Shown here: positions 1 through 8,484 of the stretch, one piece after another
How the letters are laid out: the number at the start of each line of letters is the position of its first letter
How positions within the stretch are numbered: the stretch's first letter is position 1
Source: Roseateles depolymerans
GTDB lineage: Bacteria > Pseudomonadota > Gammaproteobacteria > Burkholderiales > Burkholderiaceae_C
DNA: 64,000 nucleotides
NCBI RefSeq assembly: GCF_003387155.1
Contig: NZ_QUMT01000001.1
Span: 124,001 to 188,000 of the forward strand
Direction: 5' to 3'
Made by a program: the position numbers and the translations under genes
The notes under the pieces: model-generated
What the model was told of the DNA's origin: nothing
Database searches by the model: none
The model's input: the letters and a program-made list of their open reading frames with translations, nothing else

Positions 1-461
1 TCCGCCAGTCGCAGGGACTGCTGGCGCTGGAGTCGGTCGTTGATCAGCAGGTCGGCATAGAGATTGGCCACCATCGGCGCGAGCCGCTCCAGCGTGGGCA
101 GACCGGCCCGGATGCGGGCGAGCAGGCGCAGCTGATCCGTCATGTTGCCGGGCACCAGCACGTGGTGGCCGATCTCATGGGCGAGGATCTCCACGCCGTA
201 GTCCTCCAGCCCGAGCGCCGTGATGGCGGCCAGGTCGATGACGATGCGCTGATCCACCAGCCGGATCATGGCGAAGCTGCCCTGCAGGCCCTGGTCGGCC
301 GCCTCCACGCGGCTCTCGCACAGATGCGGCAGCTGCAGCCGGGTGTAGCGGCTCCAGTGGGCCAGCGCCTCGGGCCAGGCCTGCTGCCAGCGCTCGAGGA
401 CGCTCAGCGCAGGCATCGGCTTCTGGGGCTCAGGGGTGGCGGAAACGGATGTCGTCGTCAT
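1..461 (-). CDS. HEIGHH metallopeptidase-type protein, probably vWA family (3' end outside window)
   Basis: Only the N-terminal 153 residues are inside the window; the gene continues leftward past position 1. Residues 95-100 read HEIGHH, the zinc-binding signature of gluzincin-type metallopeptidases, followed by a helix around NLYADLLIND that could carry a further ligand. It starts with ATG at 461, preceded by a purine-rich stretch, 11 bases after the stop of the gene upstream, so it is the last visible member of an operon with the 328-aa protein and the MoxR ATPase. In such MoxR clusters the third gene usually carries a von Willebrand A domain further along. That part cannot be seen here, so the vWA assignment is inference; the metal motif is direct observation. 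Confidence 0.75.
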   Translation of the reverse strand, partial: MTTTSVSATPEPQKPMPALSVLERWQQAWPEALAHWSRYTRLQLPHLCESRVEAADQGLQGSFAMIRLVDQRIVIDLAAITALGLEDYGVEILAHEIGHHVLVPGNMTDQLRLLARIRAGLPTLERLAPMVANLYADLLINDRLQRQQSLRLA

Positions 462-472
462 GGGCCTGTCCC

Positions 473-1459
473 TCACAGCGGCACCAGACGCAAGGCATGG
501 GAATACGGCGATGCAACGGCCAGCGTGTGGGCCGTGCTGGCCAGCACCAGTCCTTCTTCCGGAAGATCCAGGGCCAGCTCGCGGTCGGCCCACAGAAGGG
601 TCGATCCGCGCAGGCGCACGGAGGCCGGCCGTTGTGGCGCCTGGCCCTGATCGAACGCGTGTGCCGTGCTGGCCATCAGCACCGCCCCACACGCGTCGGC
701 CACCGCCATGAAGTGCCGGCCACCGCTGCGCACCAGCACCCCTGCGTCGGCCACACGCAGCTCCGGCGGCGTGGCAAAGCGCCCGCCAAAGCCGGTGAAA
801 TCGCCCAGGGTCCAGCCGTCCGGCCGCGCCACCGGGCCTGCCCAGGGTGTGGCTTCCAGCCTGCCGCGCCAAACGTCGGGCGCCGTGTCCGGCGGCACCA
901 GCAGGGCCTCGCGCTGCAGCGGCTCGGGTAGTGCCGCCGCGGCCCGCAGCGCACCGTTCCTGAAGTGGGCCAGGCCGGCCCGCCAGGCCAGCACCTGACC
1001 CAGCGCCAGCAACTGGGCCGGGGTGTCGCAACGCGGGCCCAGCCCGGCCATCAGGGCCACCCATTCGGCCGGCCGCGCACCCTCCACCGTGCCCAGATGC
1101 ACCGCGGCATTGCTGAGCGCGCCCAGCAGGTCATGCGGCTGTTCAGCAATCAGCGATGCGAGCCGGGGCATCAAGGTCCGCCAGGTGTCATTGAGCAGGG
1201 GCAGGCGCGCGCCCGGACCGGCCAGGCCCTGCGTGCACAGCACCAGGGCGATGTCGTAGGCGGCCAGGGTCACGGCGGCCGTGCGCGCCGGGGTGACCGC
1301 GTGGACGGCTGACACCAGCGGATCCAGCTGATGCTGCAGGAAGGCGGAGAAGGCGGCCCCATCGAAACCCGGCGTGCGGCGGCGGGTCTCTTCCACGCGC
1401 TGGTTGAACTGCCGCCGTCCGGCGGCCAGCACCTGGGCCAGGGGCGGGGAGATCAGCAT
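473..1459 (-). CDS. Hypothetical protein between MoxR ATPase and HEIGHH/vWA-type gene
   Basis: This 328-aa protein is not recognised. The first ~200 residues are Ala/Leu-rich and look mostly helical. The last ~120 residues are richer in Gly, Val and Thr and look beta-rich. There is no signal peptide or membrane segment, so it should be cytoplasmic. It lies 15 bases after the MoxR ATPase and 11 bases before the HEIGHH gene, which argues for one transcript and a shared complex. By analogy with ternary MoxR-vWA systems it could be the adaptor (VMAP-like) component, but no sequence motif proves this. Confidence 0.75.
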   Translation of the reverse strand: MLISPPLAQVLAAGRRQFNQRVEETRRRTPGFDGAAFSAFLQHQLDPLVSAVHAVTPARTAAVTLAAYDIALVLCTQGLAGPGARLPLLNDTWRTLMPRLASLIAEQPHDLLGALSNAAVHLGTVEGARPAEWVALMAGLGPRCDTPAQLLALGQVLAWRAGLAHFRNGALRAAAALPEPLQREALLVPPDTAPDVWRGRLEATPWAGPVARPDGWTLGDFTGFGGRFATPPELRVADAGVLVRSGGRHFMAVADACGAVLMASTAHAFDQGQAPQRPASVRLRGSTLLWADRELALDLPEEGLVLASTAHTLAVASPYSHALRLVPL

Positions 1460-1474
1460 GTCCTCGCCCCTCCG

Positions 1475-3055
1475 TTACTGCGTGCGCAGCCAGTGCAGAT
1501 AGTTGGTGTAGCGCTGATGCAGGTATTTGAGCTTCTGCAGGTCGTCATGCAGCGGGCCGTACAGCTTGCGGCCCTTCACCAGCTCGCCCACCAGGCGCTC
1601 GATGGCGGCCAGACGCTTGCGGGTCTCGGATTCCGAGACCCCATCCAGGCCGGCGGCGAAGGTCTGCGCCAGACGGCCCACCGGATCGTCGCGGTCCAGG
1701 TCCAGCCGGTCATATTCTTCGCAGGACAAGTCGAACAAGCGGCGCAGCCAGCTCAGGCGATCCGTCCGATAGGCCGCATGACCGGGCACCGAGAAGAAGG
1801 GCGCCTCCAGGTCGGGTTGCAGCTTGTCGTGCAGCACGAAGGGCAGCATCTGGCGCAGGTCCTCCAGCTCGACGCGGGCCTGGCCCCGGAAGTAGGCCAG
1901 CGCCTTCGCATACAGCAGCAGCGACATCAGGTTGCGCACCGAGACGCCGTTCATCGTCTGACAGCCCAGGTCCTTGATGCGGTCGCGGCCGTTGTCCGCC
2001 GCCAGCACCTCGGCCCATTCCACGCCGGACAGGCGGGCCGTGTCCTTGCTCATGTATTCGAACTGCACGCCGGCCGGCTCCAGCAGCTCGAACTGGCTGC
2101 AGAAGAATTCCAGCCGGCGTCGCACCGGCGCCGGCATCTCGATGGCGCGGATGGCCTCGCCCATCTGGTCGATCTCCTGCTCGGTGAAGACGATCTGCGG
2201 CGGCACCATCTCCTCGGGCTTGAGGTTTTCCTCGACCCGCATCTGCAGCTCTTCCAGGAAGCGGGGATTGAAGGCCAGGGCCTGGACCACCACGTCGATG
2301 CGGTCGCGCAGGGCCTCGATCACCTGGTAGGTGCCGCCGCCCTGGTCGTCATTGGCCGTCAAATACCAGGCAGATTCCGGACATTCATAGAGGTGGTTCA
2401 GGATCTCCGCATAGTTGTCGCCCATCACCGTGAGCAGCGCGCTCTGGGTGCGGGTGGGAATGCGGTTGTATTCGTCCACGATCTTCACCCGCATGCCCAG
2501 CCAGCTGCGCCATGCAATGCGGATGTCCTCCATGCGCTGGGCCTGGACAAGGTCGCCGGGCAGGGGGTTGCCCAGCAGGTCCGCGATCGTCATCTGCGGA
2601 TGGCCGTGCTGCATGGCGCGGCGCACGTCCCGCACCGGGTAGCCGGCCAGGACGCCCATCAGCAGGGCGCTGGCGGTCTTGCCCCGACCGGGGCCACCGA
2701 CAAACAGGCATTTGCGGCGGGTGGCAAAGGTCAGCAGCGGCAGCAGGATGAAGCTGGAATAGCTCTGCGCCGAAGGCAGCGTCAGGGTGCGGCGCGTGTC
2801 GCCCACGGTGAAGGTGGTGGGCGGCCCGTCATTGAACTCGATATCGTAATGCGGGCTGATGATGGCGTGGTTGACGATCCAGAAATAAGCCTGGCGGAGC
2901 TTCTCATCCAGACGCACCGGATCGGCGCTACCGTCTGCACCGGTGGTGATGGGACCGCGATACAGGTCGGCGACGTCGAACTGCCTCGAGGGGGGCGCCG
3001 CTCCGGGATTGGTCGGAGCTCGGGAGATGCGCTTGAAGAGATCGAAGGCCGGCAT
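1475..3055 (-). CDS. MoxR-type AAA+ ATPase
   Basis: This 526-aa protein has a Walker A motif GGPGRGKT at residues 120-127 and a Walker B region KIVDE at 191-195, followed by the sensor-like stretch TRTQSALLTVMGD. This arrangement is typical of MoxR/RavA-type AAA+ ATPases, which remodel or load vWA-domain partners. The ~110-residue N-terminal extension and long C-terminal half make it larger than a minimal ~330-aa MoxR. It heads the leftward operon with the 328-aa protein and the HEIGHH gene. It is divergent from a caspase/gingipain-like peptidase gene across a ~200-base intergenic region, which suggests shared control of the two arms. Confidence 0.85.
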   Translation of the reverse strand: MPAFDLFKRISRAPTNPGAAPPSRQFDVADLYRGPITTGADGSADPVRLDEKLRQAYFWIVNHAIISPHYDIEFNDGPPTTFTVGDTRRTLTLPSAQSYSSFILLPLLTFATRRKCLFVGGPGRGKTASALLMGVLAGYPVRDVRRAMQHGHPQMTIADLLGNPLPGDLVQAQRMEDIRIAWRSWLGMRVKIVDEYNRIPTRTQSALLTVMGDNYAEILNHLYECPESAWYLTANDDQGGGTYQVIEALRDRIDVVVQALAFNPRFLEELQMRVEENLKPEEMVPPQIVFTEQEIDQMGEAIRAIEMPAPVRRRLEFFCSQFELLEPAGVQFEYMSKDTARLSGVEWAEVLAADNGRDRIKDLGCQTMNGVSVRNLMSLLLYAKALAYFRGQARVELEDLRQMLPFVLHDKLQPDLEAPFFSVPGHAAYRTDRLSWLRRLFDLSCEEYDRLDLDRDDPVGRLAQTFAAGLDGVSESETRKRLAAIERLVGELVKGRKLYGPLHDDLQKLKYLHQRYTNYLHWLRTQ

Positions 3056-3257
3056 GAAGAGGGCTGCTGGTAGCTGCTGGGGCTGCTGCGCGAGGCGATG
3101 CGCTGGATTGTGCGTCCATTGTGGCCAGCTCAGTCAAACGTGAGCCTGGGCGCCTGCGCGGCACACGCTGGCTCCTGATCGCGGCGCTGATTGGGGCGCC
3201 TGATTGCGGCGCTTGTGCGTCCTGTCCACAATCGGACTTCCAACAGGGAAGGACATC

Positions 3258-4748
3258 ATGGACAAAGTCATCGTCATGCATCGCGGCGCCCTGCGCAGCA
3301 AGTATCGGAGCGAAGGACTGGCCCGCATCGAGGCCGCACTGAAACAACTGGTGGCTGCGGACCAGCGCCGCGGTCTGGAGACGCAGCTCCTGGCCATCGA
3401 CATGACCGCGCCGATGAAAGCCATCGGGCTGGCGCCGGTGCAGGGGCCGGCCGATGCGCGCCTGCTGAAGAAGGCCATCGACGCCCTGGTGCAGACGCGT
3501 GCCCCCCACTACGTGGTGCTGCTGGGCGGCCCGGATGTGCTGCCGATGGTGCCGCTGCGCAATCCCGCCCACGGCGGTGAATTGGGCGACAGCGACCCGG
3601 TCGTGCCCAGCGACCTGCCCTATGCCTGCGACGCCGCCTACAGCACCGATCCCAACCGTTTCATGGGCCCGAGCCGCGTGGTCGGCCGGCTGCCCGACCT
3701 GGCGGGCGCGAACCGGCCCGACCTGCTCTTGCAACTGATCCGTGCCGCAGCCCGTCATAAGGCGCAGCCGAGGGAGAACTACCTGGAGAGCTTCGGTCTG
3801 TCGGCCGAGGTGTGGCAGGCCTCCACGCGCCTGAGCCTGACCAACACCTTTGGCCATGCCGACCAGTTGCACCTCTCGCCGCCGCAGGGCCCGCGCTGGA
3901 CCAAGGCCGACCTGGCGCCGCGCATGCACTTCATCAATTGCCATGGGCAGAAGGACATGCCGGAGTACTACGGACAGCAGGGGGACGACTATCCGGTGTC
4001 TCATCGCTCCGCGCTCATCCGTGACCGCATCACTGCGGGCACCGTGGTCGCTGCTGAATGCTGCTATGGGGCGCAGCTGTTCGACCCGGCATTGGCGGAA
4101 GGCCAATGGCCGATGGCGCTGCGTTATCTGGGGGACGGTGCCTGCGCCTTTCTGGGCAGCACCACCATCGCCTACGGCCCGAGCGAGGGCAACGGCTCGG
4201 CGGACCTGCTGTGCCAGTATTTCCTGCAGCGGGTGCTCTCCGGCGCGTCGACCGGACGCGCATTGCTGGAAGCACGGCAGAAATTTGCCGGCGAGCGCAC
4301 TCATCTCGATCCGATGGATCTCAAGACCCTGGGCCAGTTCTACCTGCTTGGCGATCCGTCCCTGCAGCCGGTGACCTTCGCCGGCCATGCGCTGACCCGC
4401 ACCAAGGCCTACCGCAAAGCCTTCGCGACGGTCCAGGACCGCGGCGTGCGTGGGCTTCGTCGGGAAAAGCTGGAGCGCGACGGACGTTACCTGGCACGCG
4501 CCTTGCCCACTTTGAAGTCCAGCGATCAGCCTCCGTCCTCGGCGGTGCAGTCGGCCATCGAGCCCATGCTGAAGGAGTCCGGCCTGTCGCCGGCCACCTG
4601 CAGCCGGGTCAGTTACACGGTGGCTGGGGCCCCAGGGCAGCGGCGGATCCATGTGTTCAAAGGATGGAACGCGGCGCGCCTGCTGGCGCTGGTCGTGACC
4701 GAGCAGGACGGCACGCTCCTGCATGTGAGGCGCATGCATGCCCGCTGA
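3258..4748 (+). CDS. Gingipain/caspase-like cysteine peptidase (C25-type), cytoplasmic
   Basis: The 496-aa protein resembles peptidase C25 (gingipain) catalytic domains. Features are an early LLGGPDVLPM strand, DLPYACD with GRLPD around 119-146, the candidate catalytic His in INCHGQ (His229), the candidate catalytic Cys in AAECCYGA (Cys268 or Cys269) and the late motif LLGDPSLQP (363-371). Known gingipains are secreted, but this protein has no signal peptide, so it should act inside the cell like a caspase-fold effector. ATG at 3258 is chosen because GGGAAGGA lies 4 bases upstream; an in-frame start further upstream lacks this. Its end overlaps the next gene by 11 bases. It is divergent from the MoxR operon, which may control it. 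Confidence 0.8.
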   Translation: MDKVIVMHRGALRSKYRSEGLARIEAALKQLVAADQRRGLETQLLAIDMTAPMKAIGLAPVQGPADARLLKKAIDALVQTRAPHYVVLLGGPDVLPMVPLRNPAHGGELGDSDPVVPSDLPYACDAAYSTDPNRFMGPSRVVGRLPDLAGANRPDLLLQLIRAAARHKAQPRENYLESFGLSAEVWQASTRLSLTNTFGHADQLHLSPPQGPRWTKADLAPRMHFINCHGQKDMPEYYGQQGDDYPVSHRSALIRDRITAGTVVAAECCYGAQLFDPALAEGQWPMALRYLGDGACAFLGSTTIAYGPSEGNGSADLLCQYFLQRVLSGASTGRALLEARQKFAGERTHLDPMDLKTLGQFYLLGDPSLQPVTFAGHALTRTKAYRKAFATVQDRGVRGLRREKLERDGRYLARALPTLKSSDQPPSSAVQSAIEPMLKESGLSPATCSRVSYTVAGAPGQRRIHVFKGWNAARLLALVVTEQDGTLLHVRRMHAR

Positions 4749-5016
4749 GTTTCCTCCGGACGCGGACGGCCGCACCTGCTTGTCGGGTCGGCTGGTCCGT
4801 GAGGTGATTGATGGTGGCAGCAAAAGCGAAAGGCCGGCGCTGCTGCTGGTGCTCGAGGACGGGCGGCGGGTGCTGCTGCGCAGGCAGGGCGGGCATCCGA
4901 TCCGTGACCCCGTGCTGGAGGCCTTGGAGGGACAGGTATTGCGAGTGTTTGGACAACAGCGTGACGGCTATTTTCTTGTGCAGGATCTCGATCCGGCGCA
5001 TGACCAAAATCAATAA
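4738..5016 (+). CDS. Small beta-rich partner protein of the C25-like peptidase
   Basis: This 92-aa protein has no recognised family. It is made of short predicted strands (LSGRLVREV, ALLLVLEDG, RVLLRR, VLRVFG, GYFLVQDL), as in a single small beta-barrel or SH3/OB-like domain. It has no signal peptide or membrane segment. Its ATG at 4738 lies inside the 3' end of the peptidase gene in another frame (11-base overlap), which implies translational coupling and a likely physical partnership, for example as inhibitor, recognition module or chaperone. The role is inference; the overlap and intact frame are direct observation. Confidence 0.7.
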   Translation: MPAEFPPDADGRTCLSGRLVREVIDGGSKSERPALLLVLEDGRRVLLRRQGGHPIRDPVLEALEGQVLRVFGQQRDGYFLVQDLDPAHDQNQ

Positions 5017-5128
5017 CCGTTCGCGTGATGCCCGTGCAGTGGGGTCGGTTACCTGGACTGACTTGCTGCGAGGGGTGGGAACGACGTACAAGGTGTGATG
5101 AACCCGCGAGGGTGACCAGGTTCTTTGG

Positions 5129-5145
5129 ATTCCTTGATGGAATCA
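5129..5145. other. Small inverted repeat ahead of the DUF883 gene
   Basis: GATTCC and GGAATC flank a 5-base loop in the leader of the DUF883 gene. It is too weak to call a terminator and has no T-run after it. It could be a protein site or chance. Confidence 0.25.
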
Positions 5146-5179
5146 CTGCAACAGCAACTCAACGAACAGGAGAAAAAGC

Positions 5180-5482
5180 ATGGCCAAGAATCCTTCCGAC
5201 CGTCTGCTGGCGGATCTGCACCAGGTGGTGACGGACGCGGAGTCGCTGCTGCGCGCGACGTCGGACCAGACCAGTGCCACGGCGTCGGAGCTGCGGGCGC
5301 GTGTGCAGGCGACGCTGGACCGTGCCAAGGGCAGCCTGGGTGATTTCCAGTCCGCCGCCATCGACCGCGCCAAGGCGGCGGGCAAGGCCACTGACGAATA
5401 CGTTCACACCAACCCGTGGGAATCGATCGGCGTCGCCGCCGGCGTCGGCCTCCTGCTGGGCCTCTTGATCTCGCGACGCTGA
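5180..5482 (+). CDS. DUF883 family membrane-anchored protein (ElaB/YqjD-like)
   Basis: This 100-aa protein has an amphipathic helical N-terminal two thirds and one C-terminal membrane segment (about residues 80-97, rich in Gly, Val and Leu) ending in SRR. This is the usual layout of ElaB/YqjD/YgaM proteins, inner-membrane proteins reported to bind ribosomes in stationary phase in Escherichia coli. The ribosome site ACAGGAGAAAA lies just upstream of ATG 5180. The usual downstream partner (YqjE-like) is present at 8101, separated here by a repeat cluster and a gene on the other strand. A strong hairpin follows at 5490. Confidence 0.88.
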   Translation: MAKNPSDRLLADLHQVVTDAESLLRATSDQTSATASELRARVQATLDRAKGSLGDFQSAAIDRAKAAGKATDEYVHTNPWESIGVAAGVGLLLGLLISRR

Positions 5483-5489
5483 AAAAAAC

Positions 5490-5512
5490 GGCCCCAGTCG
5501 CAGACTGGGGCC
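5490..5512. terminator. Hairpin terminator, probably bidirectional
   Basis: A perfect 10-base stem (GGCCCCAGTC and its complement) has a 3-base loop and is preceded by seven A residues on the + strand. Read leftward, the hairpin is followed by a T-run, so it can end the c-di-GMP gene transcript. Read rightward, it lies 8 bases after the DUF883 stop codon. Confidence 0.75.
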
Positions 5513-5527
5513 TCCCTCCAGCCACTC

Positions 5528-5718
5528 CCGCGGAACTGGCTTTGCCAGGCCGCTGGGAGGCGCCCCCTGGGGGCAGGAGCGAAGCGACTGGGGGGCCTGT
5601 CCTTCCGCGGAACTGGCTTTGCCAGGCCGCTGGGAGGCGCCCCCTGGGGGCAGGAGCGAAGCGACTGGGGGGCCAGTGTTCTCCCCTTGGGGGCAGGAGC
5701 GTTAGCGACTGGGGGGCC
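5528..5718. repeat. Tandem REP-like GC-rich repeat (two 70-base copies plus a partial)
   Basis: Copy 1 (5528-5597) and copy 2 (5605-5674) are essentially identical 70-mers separated by 7 bases. A third, partial copy (5685-5718) keeps only the second half. Each contains GCGCCCCCTGGGGGCAGGAG and ends in GACTGGGGGGCC, able to form hairpins. The partial copy runs into the c-di-GMP gene and supplies its stop codon and last residues (RPPSR). A related but different element lies at 24381-24421. Such elements are common between genes in Burkholderiales. Confidence 0.85.
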
Positions 5719-7951
5719 TATTCCTGATCCATTCTTCGAGCTGGTCGGCGGGCATGGGGCGGGCGAAGAGCCAGCCTTGACCCTCGTGGCACCCTAGCGC
5801 CAGCAGGTGCTGGCGTTGCTCCTCCGTCTCGATGCCCTCGGCAACGACACGCATGCCGAGGCTGCAGCCCAGGTTCACCACCAACTGCGCAATCGTGGCG
5901 CCGGCCGCACTGCTCTGCGCTTCGTGCACAAAGGCGCGGTCGATCTTCAGACGCTCCACATCCAGGCGACGGAGCTGACTGAGCGACGAGAACCCCGTTC
6001 CAAAATCATCAATGGCCACCGTGGCGCCAGTGCTGCGGATCTCCGCCAACACGCGCAGCACCGTGGAAATCTCTTCCATGGCCATCGATTCAGTGATCTC
6101 CAATTCCAGCGCACCGCCCGGAATCTCGGCATCCCTCAATGCGCGCCGAATGGAATCAATGAAACCCGGGTGCCGGAACTGCGCCAGCGAGATGTTCACC
6201 GCAATGCGGAAGTCACTGAATCCATTGCGCCGCAATTGCGCAATCTGAAAACACGCCGTGCGCAGCACAAATTCGCCGATCGGGACAATCAGCCCCGATT
6301 GCTCCGCCAAGGGAATGAACTGGTCCGGCGGCACGAACTGGCCGTCCGAGGTGCGCCAGCGCAGCAGCGCCTCCGCCCCGATCACCTGCTGCGTCGCCAG
6401 CTCCACCTGCGGCTGGTAGACCACGAACAGCCGCCGCTCTTCAAAGCTGGCCCGCAGTCCCTTGAGCAGCTTGAAGCGCTCACGGGCATCGATGCCCATT
6501 TCGGCATGGAAATACTGCGAGGCGCCGCGATTGATGGCCTTGGCCCGCTTCAGCGCAATCTGCGCATCCAGCAGCAGCTCCGAACCCAGCGCCCTCGATT
6601 CAGCCAGTCGCACCAGGCCCGTGGTGGCACTGAGCTGCAAACGCTCGCCCGAAACGGTGAACGGGTCCTGGAAGAGCTCCGCAATGCGGTCGCCATTGAC
6701 CAGCTCTTCCGGCCCCAGCAGACCAAAGGCATTGGAGGAGATCCGTGCCATGGCCGTGTTGTGGCCCAGCTGGCCCGCCATGCGCAGCGTCACGGCCTGC
6801 AGCACCTGGTCGCCGAAGCGGTGGCCGAAGGCGTCGTTGATGTCGGCAAAGTCGTCCAGGTCGATCAGCGCCAGCGTGATGCCGTCCGGAGACTTGAGGT
6901 TCTGCTCCAGCACCTCGATGAAACGGGTGCGGTTGGGCAGCTGCAGCAGCGGGTCGTTGTAGGCCTGGTCCGAGAGCTGGCCATACAGCACCACGTTCTC
7001 GAAACCGGCCGCGATGTTGGAGCTGAAGGCGCGCAGCAACTGCTGGTCCAGGTCCCCCAGCGGACGCGGCACCTCCACCAGCACCGCCATCGCCCGCCCA
7101 TTGGGCAGCCCGAAGTACATGACGGTGCAGCCGTCGTCATGCAGATGGTCCGCCAGGGTGAAGGCGCGGCTCAGCAGCTGTCGCACCCGCTGCACCGGCA
7201 GATGCCGCAGTGGACGGTTCAGCAGCGAGCTGTACTGGCCGGCGGCCGCGATCACCCGCGCTTCGCCGCTGGGGTCGGTTTCGCTCTGCACGCACACGAG
7301 TCCGTCCGGCAGGGTGCCGAGCAGCGCGCTCAGCAGCGTGATGACCCCTTCCGCGAAACTCTGCATGCCGCGCAGCCGGCCCAGCTCCGCGCTGGCCTCC
7401 ACGATCATTTCCATGCCTTCGCGGCTGGCCTCCAGCGCGCGGATCTGCCGGTAGGAGCGAATGGCCGCCGTCAGCACCGTGTACAGACGGGTGCGGGTCA
7501 GCTCCGACTTGGTCTTGTAGTCATTGATGTCATAGGCCTGGATCGTTTCGATCTCCGGCGCATAACCCGGCTGGCCGGTGCGCAGCACAATGCGGATGGC
7601 GCTTAGCTGCAGTTCGTCCCGGATATATCGCACCAGTTGCAAACCGGCGTCGTCCGATTCCATCACCACGTCCAGCAGCACGACGGCAATGTCCTGCTCG
7701 CGGGACAGCAGGCGACGGGCCTCCAGGGCCGAACGGGCATGCAGGAAGCTCAGCGGCTGGCCTTCGACCAGCAGGCCTTGCATGGCCAGTTCCGTGGCCT
7801 TGTGGACGTCGGTGTCATCGTCCACGATGAGCACGCGCCAGGGGAGGGCGCTGGGCGGGGTCTCGCGGCTGGTGTCTGGGTCGTCCAGAAACTGCAGCAC
7901 GTCGTCGTCCTCGACGACGGCAGAGTTCGACGGATGCTGGCGATCAGACAT
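5702..7951 (-). CDS. REC-DUF3369-GGDEF-EAL response regulator, likely c-di-GMP phosphodiesterase
   Basis: This 749-aa protein contains, in order, a receiver domain (VLIVDDD; phospho-acceptor Asp in VVLLDVV), a GAF-like DUF3369 middle region, a GGDEF domain and an EAL domain. The GGDEF signature is replaced by SSNAF, so cyclase activity is not expected. The EAL domain keeps its metal and catalytic residues: EALLRW, VNIS, ELEITES, IDDFGTG, LKIDR and AEGIE. It should therefore degrade c-di-GMP under control of a histidine kinase that is not in this window. The start at 7951 (MSDRQHP) is preferred over an upstream ATG because AAGG lies about 9 bases before it. The C-terminus is encoded by a REP-like repeat. 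Confidence 0.88.
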   Translation of the reverse strand: MSDRQHPSNSAVVEDDDVLQFLDDPDTSRETPPSALPWRVLIVDDDTDVHKATELAMQGLLVEGQPLSFLHARSALEARRLLSREQDIAVVLLDVVMESDDAGLQLVRYIRDELQLSAIRIVLRTGQPGYAPEIETIQAYDINDYKTKSELTRTRLYTVLTAAIRSYRQIRALEASREGMEMIVEASAELGRLRGMQSFAEGVITLLSALLGTLPDGLVCVQSETDPSGEARVIAAAGQYSSLLNRPLRHLPVQRVRQLLSRAFTLADHLHDDGCTVMYFGLPNGRAMAVLVEVPRPLGDLDQQLLRAFSSNIAAGFENVVLYGQLSDQAYNDPLLQLPNRTRFIEVLEQNLKSPDGITLALIDLDDFADINDAFGHRFGDQVLQAVTLRMAGQLGHNTAMARISSNAFGLLGPEELVNGDRIAELFQDPFTVSGERLQLSATTGLVRLAESRALGSELLLDAQIALKRAKAINRGASQYFHAEMGIDARERFKLLKGLRASFEERRLFVVYQPQVELATQQVIGAEALLRWRTSDGQFVPPDQFIPLAEQSGLIVPIGEFVLRTACFQIAQLRRNGFSDFRIAVNISLAQFRHPGFIDSIRRALRDAEIPGGALELEITESMAMEEISTVLRVLAEIRSTGATVAIDDFGTGFSSLSQLRRLDVERLKIDRAFVHEAQSSAAGATIAQLVVNLGCSLGMRVVAEGIETEEQRQHLLALGCHEGQGWLFARPMPADQLEEWIRNRPPSR

Positions 7952-8100
7952 TGAGAAACCTTGTCGTGACGCCCATGCGCGGCGGCGCAAGACGTTGCCT
8001 TGACTTTAGCCCAAGCCTCCCTCTCCGATGTGGCTTGTACGCCATCGTTTCCCCCGATTCAGTGGTAGGGTGACACGGTCGAGGACGAGGAGAAAGTCAC

Positions 8101-8484
8101 ATGGAGTCGCAGGAGCTCAATCTGGCCGACCGATTGCGCCGGATGGCCGCCCGGACGCTGTCGCTGGCGCGGGTGCGTCTGGAATTGCTGGGCGTGGAGC
8201 TTCAGTCCCAGTTGCTGCGCCTGTTTGCCGCGCTCACCGGCCTGCTGCTGGCCCTGCTGCTGGGCGTGGCTTCGCTGCTGATGCTGATCTTCGCCGCCCT
8301 GCTCTGGGTGCCGGACACCTGGCGGGCCCCGCTGGGACTGGCCCTGGGTCTGGGCATGGCCCTGGCGGCGGTGCTGAGCTGGCAATGGGCCAAGCGGCAA
8401 CTGGCGGAAGGCGACCCCTTTGGCGCCAGTCTGGCCGAGCTGGCCCGGGACGCGCGTGCCCTGGGTGACACGGAGGCGGGCTGA
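8101..8484 (+). CDS. Phage holin family membrane protein (YqjE-like)
   Basis: This 127-aa protein has two hydrophobic segments (about residues 42-70 and 78-100) and charged ends. It matches the Phage_holin_3_6/YqjE family of small inner-membrane proteins usually encoded next to YqjD-type DUF883 proteins. GAGGAGAAAG precedes ATG 8101. Its TGA overlaps the next ATG by one base (TGATG), so the two are translationally coupled. The true holin function is doubtful; the role is probably envelope maintenance. Confidence 0.85.
   Translation: MESQELNLADRLRRMAARTLSLARVRLELLGVELQSQLLRLFAALTGLLLALLLGVASLLMLIFAALLWVPDTWRAPLGLALGLGMALAAVLSWQWAKRQLAEGDPFGASLAELARDARALGDTEAG

Noticed and set aside
2928-4823. 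Long minus-strand frame opposite the C25-like peptidase gene
   Set aside because: No family features, low-complexity Arg/His/Gln content typical of antisense frames in high-GC DNA; the plus-strand gene has clear motifs and a ribosome site.
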